From assembly GCA_017554445.1 (NCBI GenBank), contig JAFZIJ010000187.1, positions 1 through 64,000 of the forward strand: DNA of 64,000 bases, read 5' to 3'. How positions within the stretch are numbered: position 1 is the first letter of the stretch; each line of letters starts with the position of its first letter. Below the pieces are notes generated by a model. The model ran no database searches, had not been told where the DNA came from, and saw nothing but the letters and a program-made list of their open reading frames with translations. The position numbers and the translations under genes are program-made. This document shows, in pieces, positions 33,899 through 42,168 of this stretch. Source of the stretch: Victivallales bacterium (GTDB lineage: Bacteria > Verrucomicrobiota > Lentisphaeria > Oligosphaerales > Oligosphaeraceae).

Positions 33899-36400
33899 TC
33901 ACTTACTAACGCCGCGCCAGCCGCGGACGGCGAAACCGCCGTCCTTCCATGGATCGAGATTGTGGAAGCCACTGCGTTCGATGAGTTTGGCCATGTTCAA
34001 ACGCCACGCGGAGGTAACTTGCGGATCTTGCGTGAAAACGGCCATGTTCTGGACGAGTTCATTCGGCACGACGAGCGCTTTTTCAGCCTCATCCAGCCAA
34101 GCGGATTGTTCGGCGGAGCGGTTTTCCACAAGCTTCATGCGGCGGACGGCTTCGCGGAGGATGCAATGGTAGGCATAGTCCTCCAAACCGTCGCGGTAGT
34201 TTTCGAGGCGAATCGTGGGGATGGGGCGGCCGTCCTTTCCAAAGCAGAAGATGCATCCGTCGCCGTGGTAGGTCGTCCATGAAACAGGATTCCACGTCGT
34301 ATAGGGGCCCGTGACGATGGGCTTGTTGTCGTTCCAAATGGTCATGGAGTAGTAGAGGAAACCGTCTGGCTGGTATTTGGCGGTCTGGGCGCCCATGAGC
34401 GTGCGGATGTCCTGTGCGGGATATTCGACGAACCAGTTCGCGTACGGATGATGCGGGCCGCAGCAGATGTACCACCAGACGTAGCGGCCTGAAGCGTGGG
34501 CGACGTTGGCTTTGGCGACGTCGTAACTCGGCGTGAGGGGGCACCAGGCGTCGATGGATTTGACGACGGAGTTTGCACCGTAGCTGTGGTCGTAACTGGT
34601 GGTTATGAGGATGACATCCGGGAAGGCTTCCTTGAGGGCCTTGGCGCATTTTTCCATGAGGGGGAAGTAGTCCGCCTGGCATTCGTCATACAAATAAATG
34701 TAGGCGTATTTCAATAGGTTACGACGTTTGGCTTCTTCATAGATGGGGCGCAGGCGTTCGACTTCGGGAGCGATCTTTTCCTCCGAGCGGACAGTGGCGT
34801 CGCCGAGGCCGAAGGTGGTGAGCTTCCCCTTGTCATGGAGGTATTGGATAACTTCGAAATCCGGCGGTGTCGTGATATAGATGTTGCCCCAGTCGAGGAG
34901 GTAGTCGGTCAGGAAGTCCGCATAGACGAATTTCATCTTGGGCCAGTTTTCGGCTCCGCCCCGTTGCTGCATGGCGGTTTTTTCGAAAGACGGATGGTTC
35001 CATGAGATGGCGGTCGGCAGCGGCGGCTGATCTGGCAGCGCGAAATCGAAGACGGTGACGGAGAACGGCAACTGGATGGAGGTGACGTTGTCCGCCTGGA
35101 CGGTCAACGTGCCGCGATAGACGCCCGGATTCTGGCCGCGGCGTGCATGGGCGCGAATCCAGAAGGTTTGTAGTTCACCCTGCTTGATGGGAACAACGGG
35201 GCAGAAATCGAGAATCGGATCCGGCCACCAACCGACATAATCAACTGTGTAGGGCGGCGAATTTTTCGTTTCGACATAGCCGACGGTGTTGATTTGGACA
35301 TCCGCCGGCGGATAGACTTCGTGCGTGCCGTCTTTGAGCAACGGCGAGAGGCGGACGGAGACATTCGTGAGATCGCGATGCAACGGCATGACGGAGATTT
35401 GCAACGGCTCGTATTCATTCTGTGCAAGGGAAACGGCGCATTCGGAGGCTCCGCGGACGGTGACAGGCATGTCTTTTGGAAGGATCTTCTCCATGCCGGT
35501 GGAGACGCCGACCAACATGTCGCGCGTGTCAAGCCCGGCCTTGACGCAGGAATCCGCGAAGGCGATGATGGAGACGGGGCGTTTGAACACTTCCGGTATG
35601 CGCTTCAATTCATCGGTGGCTGTGACGATGTCCTGCGGTGTGGTTTGCGGATCGCGTAGCTTAGTGATGAGTTCGTCTTGCTTGCGGCGGTTTTCCTCAA
35701 GCAGTTTGCCGACTACCGCTCCGATGCCGTTCTGGACGGCGGCCGGGATGTTTTGCGGAATAAGCTTATTAAAAGCATCTTGCTGTTCACGGATGAGTGG
35801 TTCGACGAGTTCGAGACGGCGCTTCGACAGCTCCGTATTCCATTCCTGTGGTATGTCACCAGCTTCTTCACCGGGCTTCAAGAGCGCGATGCGGTCGATA
35901 TAGATATCAATATCTTCCGCAGGGCGTTCCGTGAAGATGTGGAAAACGCGGATATCCTTGAGATTGACGATGTCCGGAAACTTCAACGGGATGACGAGCC
36001 GTTGGCTGCGGCAGGGGAAGATTTCGCTTTGGCATTTATGCAAAAACGCCTGGCGGACAGGTACTTTGCTGTCGGAAACATAAAACGACAGGTATGGTTG
36101 GAGGAGTTTGACGTTCGTGATGTCGATGACGATGCGGTCGTATTCCGTCCAATCCTGCAACGGCGACGGCACTTCGAAGGATGGCCATTCCGGCATGCCC
36201 GGCCCGAATTTCTTGGCTTGATAATGGAGGGAATGCGAACCGGACGTGGCATATTTGTCTGAATATTCCATCCAATGCCATGGGTTGGAGTGTTTGGTCC
36301 ATAGCTTGGCGTCCTCCTCTTTTTCGAAATCGAAAAGCATGTGTCCACCGAACGCCGTACATGCCATGGACATGCTGATTGCCAACAGGAAATTCTTCAT
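33899..36400 (-). CDS. Secreted DUF4091 (GH123-like) glycan-active protein
   Basis: 833 residues from ATG 36400, with AAGGTG just upstream (a GTG at 36409 is possible). Signal peptide (MKNFLLAISMSMACTAFGGH). Residues 20-190 resemble a carbohydrate-binding jelly roll (MLFDFEKEEDAKLWTKHSNP). A beta-sandwich then leads to a TIM-barrel-like region (LPTAISWNHPSFEKTAM, YAYIYLYDECQADYFPLMEK). The C-terminal RLENYRDGLEDYAYHCILRE is the DUF4091 hallmark seen in GH123-type proteins. Substrate unknown. It lies 40 bp after the membrane-fusion gene in the sigma-54 operon. Confidence 0.75.
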   Translation of the reverse strand: MKNFLLAISMSMACTAFGGHMLFDFEKEEDAKLWTKHSNPWHWMEYSDKYATSGSHSLHYQAKKFGPGMPEWPSFEVPSPLQDWTEYDRIVIDITNVKLLQPYLSFYVSDSKVPVRQAFLHKCQSEIFPCRSQRLVIPLKFPDIVNLKDIRVFHIFTERPAEDIDIYIDRIALLKPGEEAGDIPQEWNTELSKRRLELVEPLIREQQDAFNKLIPQNIPAAVQNGIGAVVGKLLEENRRKQDELITKLRDPQTTPQDIVTATDELKRIPEVFKRPVSIIAFADSCVKAGLDTRDMLVGVSTGMEKILPKDMPVTVRGASECAVSLAQNEYEPLQISVMPLHRDLTNVSVRLSPLLKDGTHEVYPPADVQINTVGYVETKNSPPYTVDYVGWWPDPILDFCPVVPIKQGELQTFWIRAHARRGQNPGVYRGTLTVQADNVTSIQLPFSVTVFDFALPDQPPLPTAISWNHPSFEKTAMQQRGGAENWPKMKFVYADFLTDYLLDWGNIYITTPPDFEVIQYLHDKGKLTTFGLGDATVRSEEKIAPEVERLRPIYEEAKRRNLLKYAYIYLYDECQADYFPLMEKCAKALKEAFPDVILITTSYDHSYGANSVVKSIDAWCPLTPSYDVAKANVAHASGRYVWWYICCGPHHPYANWFVEYPAQDIRTLMGAQTAKYQPDGFLYYSMTIWNDNKPIVTGPYTTWNPVSWTTYHGDGCIFCFGKDGRPIPTIRLENYRDGLEDYAYHCILREAVRRMKLVENRSAEQSAWLDEAEKALVVPNELVQNMAVFTQDPQVTSAWRLNMAKLIERSGFHNLDPWKDGGFAVRGWRGVSK

Positions 36401-36440
36401 TGATTTCACCTTGATGCGGATATGTGATTTTTGCTTACAA

Positions 36441-37601
36441 TTACTGGCGGACGCCGATGGTCATGCCGTCTTCAAGCCCTTCCTGCCCGGAAGTGACGAA
36501 GGTGGCACCTCTAAGATCCTGCGTGTTGACGACTTCCGTGAAATCGCCGTCCACGATTCCAGTGACGACCTGTACGGTTTTAGCCGTACCGTTCTCCTGT
36601 TGAATGAAGGCGACGGCGTGGCTGCCATCACCGTTCATGAGAGCGCTTCCCGGAATGCCCCATGCTTCTTTTTCCAACAGGATGAGCTTCACGTCGCATG
36701 GCGAACCGCAGATGATGGACGTGTTCTGCGGGATGGCGATTTTCAGTCTGAACGTCTGCGTGTCAGGCTCGATGGAAGGCGCTTTGAAAGTCACGATGCC
36801 CGAGCAGGCAGATTGTCCGTTGACGAAAATCTCCGCGCGCGTACGGCCCACGGCGACTTTGTCATAATGGGAACTTTCCAGACTACAAATGACTTGCAGG
36901 CGGTCGTGGTTTTCAATTTTCAGAATTTTCCGGCCGGGGATGACGTATTCATGCGGGTCGGCGAAGCGTTCCGTCACGACGCAGTCGTAGGGCGCTTTGT
37001 ACATGGTAAGCTCCAGATCACGCAGGGCGATGTCGAGATTGCTTCGCGCCTTTTGAAGGAGCGCCTGTGTCTTGATGACGTCGATTTTCGTGTCTGTAAT
37101 ATCGAGCGTGGCTTTGCGGTAGGCGGTTTCGGCGGCTTCGAAGCTTGCCAATGAATTGACATTGGCTTCTCGCAGCTTGCGTTCACGTTCATAGTCGCGT
37201 TCCGTTTGGCGGAACGTGAGTTCCGCCGTTTCCGCCTTGATTTTAGCGCGTTCAAGCATGGATTCCAGAATGTCGATTTCGTCCTTCTTGACAGCGGCGA
37301 CGGCTTCCAGACGACTGCGATCTGTGCAGAACAGGACATCGCCAGCCTTGGCATAACCGCCTTCGACGATGTTCATATTGACGAGCATACCTTCCGTCTG
37401 CGCGGAGATGACGGTGGAATCGATAGGTTGGACGATTCCCTTAACGGGAAGATGTTTCTGGAAGATACGCTTCTGCAATTGCGCTAATGTGACATATGCC
37501 TGCGGTTTCTTCGGGGCGTCAGCATGCCTGCGGCAGCCGACCATGCCGAAAAGAGCGGCGGTCACCAGCATGCTGTTCAATAGTCTATGGAAAAAAAACA
37601 C
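36441..37601 (-). CDS. Orphan RND/HlyD-type membrane fusion lipoprotein
   Basis: 386 residues from GTG 37601, with AAGGAG five bases upstream inside the end of the rhomboid gene (17 bp overlap). Lipobox-like GMVGC near residue 23. Then a biotinyl-lipoyl motif (DSTVISAQTEGMLVNMNIVE, GGYAKAGDVLFC), a long helical hairpin (LESMLERAKIKAETAELTFR, LREANVNSLASFEAAETAYR), and beta-barrel and membrane-proximal domains. Adaptors of this type connect inner-membrane pumps to outer-membrane channels, but no pump or channel gene is adjacent. Confidence 0.82.
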   Translation of the reverse strand: MFFFHRLLNSMLVTAALFGMVGCRRHADAPKKPQAYVTLAQLQKRIFQKHLPVKGIVQPIDSTVISAQTEGMLVNMNIVEGGYAKAGDVLFCTDRSRLEAVAAVKKDEIDILESMLERAKIKAETAELTFRQTERDYERERKLREANVNSLASFEAAETAYRKATLDITDTKIDVIKTQALLQKARSNLDIALRDLELTMYKAPYDCVVTERFADPHEYVIPGRKILKIENHDRLQVICSLESSHYDKVAVGRTRAEIFVNGQSACSGIVTFKAPSIEPDTQTFRLKIAIPQNTSIICGSPCDVKLILLEKEAWGIPGSALMNGDGSHAVAFIQQENGTAKTVQVVTGIVDGDFTEVVNTQDLRGATFVTSGQEGLEDGMTIGVRQ

Positions 37602-38229
37602 GGGAGCTCCTTGAAAATGATGATGCCGAAATCAATCTTTTGGAAAATTTACTATAATTAATAGCAATATCAATCATTTTCAAGAAGTGTTTTCTGCATA
37701 TTCCACAAATTACGCCTGTGACGATGCCTGCGACATGCGCCATATCGGCGGAGATGAAGGTGTCGGTGACGAAAAAAGTGTGACCAATGTGGATTTCAAG
37801 GAGCGTTTTGGTGATGATGGCGCCCAATGCCATGACGCCGATGGTTTTGGATTGTTCTGCCAATTGAAAGGCCCATAGCGTGAACAATGCGCAGTTGATG
37901 CCTGAGAGACCGCCGTATGCCGTCATCTCCGGATACGTCAGTGTGATGGCGATGGCGATTGTCACAGATGACAACACCATGCATACCAATGTCTTCCGAA
38001 CGGACAGCATGGCCACGATGATGGCAAAACAGATGCCGTCATAGAACAGATGCTCTGCGCTCCAGTGGACAAGATGGCAGGTAAACATCCGCCACAGGAA
38101 GGAGGCATCTGGGCTGATTGGCCGCAGGGCCGCCGCCCCGCCCGCCGCTGGACAGAATGTCAGAATGGCGGCGGCGGACAGGACGGCGGTGATTAACAAA
38201 CGATGGGTGTGGGTTTTCATGATTCTCAT
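37585..38229 (-). CDS. Rhombosortase-like intramembrane serine protease
   Basis: 214 residues with about six membrane helices. MFTCHLVHWSAEHLFYDG is the HxxxHxxxN-like rhomboid region. AYGGLSGINCALFTL carries the GxSG nucleophile, and DMAHVAGIVTGV carries the catalytic His. The small size, lack of extra domains and the short basic C-terminus fit rhombosortases (RrtA family), which cut GlyGly-CTERM tails. The upstream gene ends with exactly such a tail. General rhomboid protease is the fallback call. Confidence 0.78.
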   Translation of the reverse strand: MRIMKTHTHRLLITAVLSAAAILTFCPAAGGAAALRPISPDASFLWRMFTCHLVHWSAEHLFYDGICFAIIVAMLSVRKTLVCMVLSSVTIAIAITLTYPEMTAYGGLSGINCALFTLWAFQLAEQSKTIGVMALGAIITKTLLEIHIGHTFFVTDTFISADMAHVAGIVTGVICGICRKHFLKMIDIAINYSKFSKRLISASSFSRSSRVFFP

Positions 38230-38263
38230 TTATTCAAAGTTTCTTCAATGAAACATCATGTGT

Positions 38264-38287
38264 GCAAGGGCTGGACGCCCTCGTTAC
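38264..38287 (-). repeat. Single palindromic element with GAGGGCG stem
   Basis: Minus-strand GTAACGAGGGCGTCCAGCCC; its TAA is the stop codon of the VIT/vWA gene (38286-38284). Confidence 0.85.
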
Positions 38288-40308
38288 TCCTTTCTGTAGC
38301 GGGCGGCAACGGCACCCATTGCAGCGATGATGACAACTGTCCAAACATCCATGGCGCCGCCGCCGTGGCTGATGTGCGGCGCATGATATTGGAACATGCC
38401 GTTGCTGTGCTGCGGCGCAGGGCTGTTTGCGGGCATGGGGGATGTGGGTCTCGGCGCATCGACGCGGTAGTTCTTGATAGGCTGCGTCTTGCGCTGAGCT
38501 TGTGCCGTGCGTTCAGCTTGGACTCGCTTCTGGTTGTTGCGGTCGATGCCATGCTTGGCGTGCTGTGCATCCGTCAGCATGACGAGCGATGTTTCATCCG
38601 TTACGATCTGATACTTCAAGCCGATGCTGCGGACAAAATCAGTGTTTTCTGTCTGGTTCTCCAGGCCTTGATTTACCATGTCCTCATGCATTTCAATCTG
38701 GGCGATGGCGAACATGCGCTCCAGTTCGGGATTGTCTTCGTCCTGTTCGGGGAAGGTCATCTTGCAAGTATAAGTCTTGTCTTCACCGGAGATGCGAGTC
38801 TTCATGGTGACAGTAGCCTCGCCATGGTCTTTGTAGCGGCCGAACATGACCAGTTGCTGTCCGCGGTAGAGCTTCTTCACACAATCTTTCGTCACATCGT
38901 ACGTCTTTACACCGTTGATGGAAACCTTCACGTCGTGCAGGGCCTCACTGGTGATTTTGGATTTAGCGAGCATGATTTTTCCGATGATGTCATCGTCGTT
39001 GGAGACAGCGTCATAGAAACCGCCGGAAACATCGCAGATTGTGCGCATCAGTGGCCAGTTGCAGCTATTTCCCATCAAGAAGCCGAACACGCGGATATCG
39101 TTACGGGACATCAGTTTAGCAAACGCCTGCGGATTGACTTCACCCGTGTTGGCGACACCGTCCGTCACAATGACCAGACTGGTGACACGGTCGTCGTCGA
39201 GCTTGGTGAGGGCGGCCTTCAGGCCGTCGTAGATGTTCGTGCAGCCGTCGGCGGTCACATTGTTGAGCATGGCGACAGCTTTCTGGATGTTTTCAGGCGA
39301 GGCGGGAATGTAGCCGCCTGTGATGTCATTAGCGGATTGGTTGAACGTGATGATGCGGAAGCGGTCGTTGACATTCATCTTCTGGATGGTTTGGGCGACG
39401 CCTTTGGCGAGTGTCTGGATCTTGCCACCGCCCATGCTGCCGGATTTATCCAACACGAAGACGTAATCCGCGCCGTTGGTGATGGGCTTGAGGTCGATGC
39501 CAGGCGTGAGAACCATCATGAACGTACCGTCTTCACCGCTGCGTTTGAAGGGGATGACTTCCAGGCGGCCGGGCAGGTTGTTGGCAAGGCTGTAGTAGAA
39601 GACGAAATCTTTCGTGAGGCCTTCGGGCAGTTCGTAGGTGATGTCGGCCGTACCGTTTGCGAGATCGGTCTGTTCGGTGGTGACGTTGCCCTGCGGTACG
39701 CGGACAGCGGTCACAGGCCAGGCGGATCGGAGGATGATGCGTACGGTCGTCTTGCCTGTCGGCTTGTCGTTACGTTCCCAGAAGCTCAAGGCACCGATGT
39801 CGTCCGTGTTGCCTTCCTCCAGCGGATATTGATAGCGGCAGACGCCTGTATCGACAGGCAGCGGCTGATAATAGGTGAAGGTGATCCGTGCCGTATCCTG
39901 TGGGGCAAGATTCGCAATGCGGAACGAGAAGTCCTGATAACCGTTCTTGTCTGCTATGCCCGCGTTGTTGCCTGCATTTTTCTCCTCTTCATAGACCTGT
40001 TTCGCTTTATCCTTCGCGACGACTTCGCCGTCCATAGTCTGTTCACCAATCTGGACTTGGCAATCTGCCAACGATGCGGACTGTGGGACTGGGAAGGAGT
40101 AGATGGCCTCCATCGTTGTGTCGTTGATGTTCTTGAACTGCTGGTTGACCTCTGTTTGTGCGAAACCGTTGTTGATGGTTACGACAACGTCATGACTGAC
40201 AATTTCCGCTGGCTTCTGGCCGGAATTGACGGGAGAGAGCGTTCCCGCGGCTTGCAGTGCGGCTGTGATGACGGTACACATGGTGATGATTGTTCGTTTG
40301 ATGTTCAT
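38284..40308 (-). CDS. VIT/vWA domain protein with GlyGly-CTERM-like sorting tail
   Basis: 674 residues from ATG 40308 (AAGGAG). Signal peptide (IITMCTVITAALQAAGTLSP). A VIT domain (about 30-170: INNGFAQTEVNQQFKNIND, YSFPVPQSASLADCQVQIGE) precedes a vWA domain with intact MIDAS start FVLDKSGSMGGGKIQ and later VIVTDGVANTGEVNPQAFAK. The end is a short Ser/Pro/His linker, then HGGGAMDVW, a hydrophobic helix TVVIIAAMGAVAA and RYRKE. That is the Gly-Gly / helix / basic-cluster pattern of GlyGly-CTERM proteins. The gene is led by a canonical sigma-54 promoter. It is probably anchored or released at the surface by the adjacent rhombosortase. Confidence 0.85.
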   Translation of the reverse strand: MNIKRTIITMCTVITAALQAAGTLSPVNSGQKPAEIVSHDVVVTINNGFAQTEVNQQFKNINDTTMEAIYSFPVPQSASLADCQVQIGEQTMDGEVVAKDKAKQVYEEEKNAGNNAGIADKNGYQDFSFRIANLAPQDTARITFTYYQPLPVDTGVCRYQYPLEEGNTDDIGALSFWERNDKPTGKTTVRIILRSAWPVTAVRVPQGNVTTEQTDLANGTADITYELPEGLTKDFVFYYSLANNLPGRLEVIPFKRSGEDGTFMMVLTPGIDLKPITNGADYVFVLDKSGSMGGGKIQTLAKGVAQTIQKMNVNDRFRIITFNQSANDITGGYIPASPENIQKAVAMLNNVTADGCTNIYDGLKAALTKLDDDRVTSLVIVTDGVANTGEVNPQAFAKLMSRNDIRVFGFLMGNSCNWPLMRTICDVSGGFYDAVSNDDDIIGKIMLAKSKITSEALHDVKVSINGVKTYDVTKDCVKKLYRGQQLVMFGRYKDHGEATVTMKTRISGEDKTYTCKMTFPEQDEDNPELERMFAIAQIEMHEDMVNQGLENQTENTDFVRSIGLKYQIVTDETSLVMLTDAQHAKHGIDRNNQKRVQAERTAQAQRKTQPIKNYRVDAPRPTSPMPANSPAPQHSNGMFQYHAPHISHGGGAMDVWTVVIIAAMGAVAARYRKE

Positions 40309-40389
40309 GATGTTACTCCTTTTTATGCTTGCTTTCAATGATTCGTTTTTCTGTTTTTCACTTGTCGGTCGTGCCGACACAGGTCTTTA

Positions 40390-40404
40390 GCAAACACCGT
40401 GCCA
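40390..40404 (-). promoter_or_regulatory. Canonical sigma-54 (-24/-12) promoter
   Basis: Minus strand TGGCACG-GTGT-TTGC (40404-40390), followed by T and A, a full match to TGGCACG-N4-TTGCW with the invariant GG and GC ten bases apart. Expected start of transcription is near 40378, giving a leader of about 70 nt before the VIT/vWA start codon. Confidence 0.85.
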
Positions 40405-40456
40405 ACTCGAAAAAAGGCTGAAAAAACCATAAAAAATCAAAAAAATTCACGCTTAG

Positions 40457-40497
40457 CCTGACATTTTTTGTCAGGCAGGTTGACATTTTTTGTCAGG
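40457..40497. promoter_or_regulatory. Tandem palindromes: probable activator UAS and operator
   Basis: CCTGACATTTTTTGTCAGG at 40457-40475 (perfect 7 bp arms, 5 bp centre) and a near copy at 40479-40497, spaced exactly 22 bp (two helical turns). Their centres lie about 88 and 110 bp upstream of the predicted sigma-54 start, the normal place for activator binding. The second copy also contains the -35 box of the activator gene. Confidence 0.75.
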
Positions 40498-40508
40498 TTG
40501 GCTATAGT
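40480..40508 (+). promoter_or_regulatory. Sigma-70 promoter of the sigma-54 activator gene
   Basis: TTGACA (40480-40485), 17 bp, TATAGT (40503-40508): near-consensus. The -35 box lies within the second palindrome, so binding of the activator there would repress its own gene. Confidence 0.75.
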
Positions 40509-40563
40509 TTTCATAAAAAATTCAGATTTGGATTTTCAACGGCGAACACAAAGGAAAAGAGCC

Positions 40564-42072
40564 ATGTTGTTTAATAAGGAAGAAAGGCGACTGGCGGAGG
40601 CCATCGGCAGTCTGAACTACACGAATCCCTTCACGCCGAAGCGGTTGGAGCAGGAGCGCGCCATTTTGGGGCCGAACGCCAAAAGTAGCTACACAGTTTG
40701 GCACAACCAAGACGGCAATCGTACGGTCAATCGCAACATCAGCCCGATATTCGAAGTATGCGATGCACTTGTGAAAAAGCTCCTATCGCGTCTGCAGAAG
40801 CAGAAGAAACTGCCGTCGGAGGAGGAGATGCGCATTTACGACGAGATGGTTCTGTATTGGCTGTTTGAGAAGCATCGTGTGCCTGTTTGCGAGCTCATGT
40901 TGACACAGCCGCAAGAGACGCATTTCGAATGCTATCAAGCGTTTCTGGAGGATTTTGAAGCCGCGATTCTGAGTCCCCCACGCCGTCAGCCGAGTGAATT
41001 CACACCGGAGAAGACGTTTGCGGTGATTTTCCAAATCCATCGTGCATTCTACCATATATTTGATTTCATCGCGGGCGGTTCACTGGAGGCCGCGCAGATG
41101 CGTGCGGATATCTGGCAGTCCATATTCACGTATGACATCTACCGCTATCACCGTCTGCTGTTCGATAGGATGAACAATGTAACAACTTTAATCACTGGTG
41201 AAAGCGGCACGGGAAAAGAGCTTGTGGCACGCGCCATCGCATTTTCACAGTACATCCCATTCGACGGGAAGACATGTTGTTTCGCGGAGCCATATGCGGA
41301 CTGTTTCAAGGCGGTACAGCTTTCGGCGATGCCACAGAACATGATCGAATCGGAGCTGTTCGGCCATATCAAAGGTTCCTATACAGGCGCGATTTCAGAT
41401 CATCAAGGCTATTTGGAAATTTGTACACCGCATGATTCGATTTTCTTGGACGAAATCGGTGAGATTTCCGTGGAGGTGCAAATCAAACTATTACGTGTGT
41501 TACAAAATCGCACGTTCCAACGAATTGGCGATGTCCATCCATTGATGTTCCATGGTAAAATCATTGCGGCAACGAACCAGAATCTGCATCAGGCTGTACA
41601 AGATGGTGTGTTCCGCTCCGATTTGTTCTATCGCCTGTGTTCGGATACAGTTTCAACCGTCCCGTTGCGCCGTCTTATCAATGGTAGCGAAACGGAATTG
41701 CGGCAGTTCGTGACGATTTTGGGTCGTCGTATTTTGGGCGCTGGCAAGGAGGCGGAACAGTTCACGGATGAAGTTTGTGCATGGATTGTGAAGAATCTCG
41801 GTCTGGAATATTCATGGCCAGGCAATGTGCGCGAATTGGAGCAGTGCATGCGTAACCTGTTGATACGAGGCACTTATAGACCGTCGGATTGTTTGGAAGA
41901 GCGGCCGTCAGCTTTGGCGGAAATACTCGGTGACCGTAATCTGACGGCGGATGGGCTGCTGAAGCAATACATGCGTGTCGTTTTCAAACGAGAGGGCGGT
42001 AATCTGGCAAAGACGGCGGAGGCGGCGGGCGTCGATAGGCGAACCGTCAGAAAATATCTTGAGGAAGAATAG
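40564..42072 (+). CDS. Sigma-54-dependent transcriptional activator (orphan EBP)
   Basis: 502 residues from ATG 40564 (AAGGA upstream). The N-terminal 190 residues form an unknown sensory region without receiver, GAF or PAS features that I can see. The AAA+ domain has Walker A GESGTGKE near residue 213, loop 1 GSYTGA at 271-276 in place of the consensus GAFTGA, Walker B DSIFLDEIGEISVEVQIKLL, and later YSWPGNVRELEQCMRNLL. The C-terminal Fis-type helix-turn-helix is GGNLAKTAEAAGVDRRTVRK. It is divergent from, and the probable activator of, the VIT/vWA operon. Confidence 0.9.
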   Translation: MLFNKEERRLAEAIGSLNYTNPFTPKRLEQERAILGPNAKSSYTVWHNQDGNRTVNRNISPIFEVCDALVKKLLSRLQKQKKLPSEEEMRIYDEMVLYWLFEKHRVPVCELMLTQPQETHFECYQAFLEDFEAAILSPPRRQPSEFTPEKTFAVIFQIHRAFYHIFDFIAGGSLEAAQMRADIWQSIFTYDIYRYHRLLFDRMNNVTTLITGESGTGKELVARAIAFSQYIPFDGKTCCFAEPYADCFKAVQLSAMPQNMIESELFGHIKGSYTGAISDHQGYLEICTPHDSIFLDEIGEISVEVQIKLLRVLQNRTFQRIGDVHPLMFHGKIIAATNQNLHQAVQDGVFRSDLFYRLCSDTVSTVPLRRLINGSETELRQFVTILGRRILGAGKEAEQFTDEVCAWIVKNLGLEYSWPGNVRELEQCMRNLLIRGTYRPSDCLEERPSALAEILGDRNLTADGLLKQYMRVVFKREGGNLAKTAEAAGVDRRTVRKYLEEE

Positions 42073-42168
42073 CGGTGGTTACGTGAAATTGTGAAATTGT
42101 ATTATATTAGGTAAAAATAGATGTGCGGTGCATCCCGCTTGCACTAAAAAATCAAAACAAACAATTTC

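Noticed and set aside
33838-33972. N-terminal extension of the esterase
   Set aside because: It would translate the 9 bp minisatellite into IQNIQNFQNIQ in front of an internal signal peptide, and it lacks a ribosome site.
36441-37601. Complete RND efflux system
   Set aside because: Only the membrane-fusion protein is present; no pump or outer-membrane channel gene is adjacent.
38203-40341. 712-codon plus-strand frame
   Set aside because: It lies exactly antisense to the VIT/vWA gene, whose domains, signal peptide and promoter are clear. The antisense frame has no ribosome site or recognisable domain.
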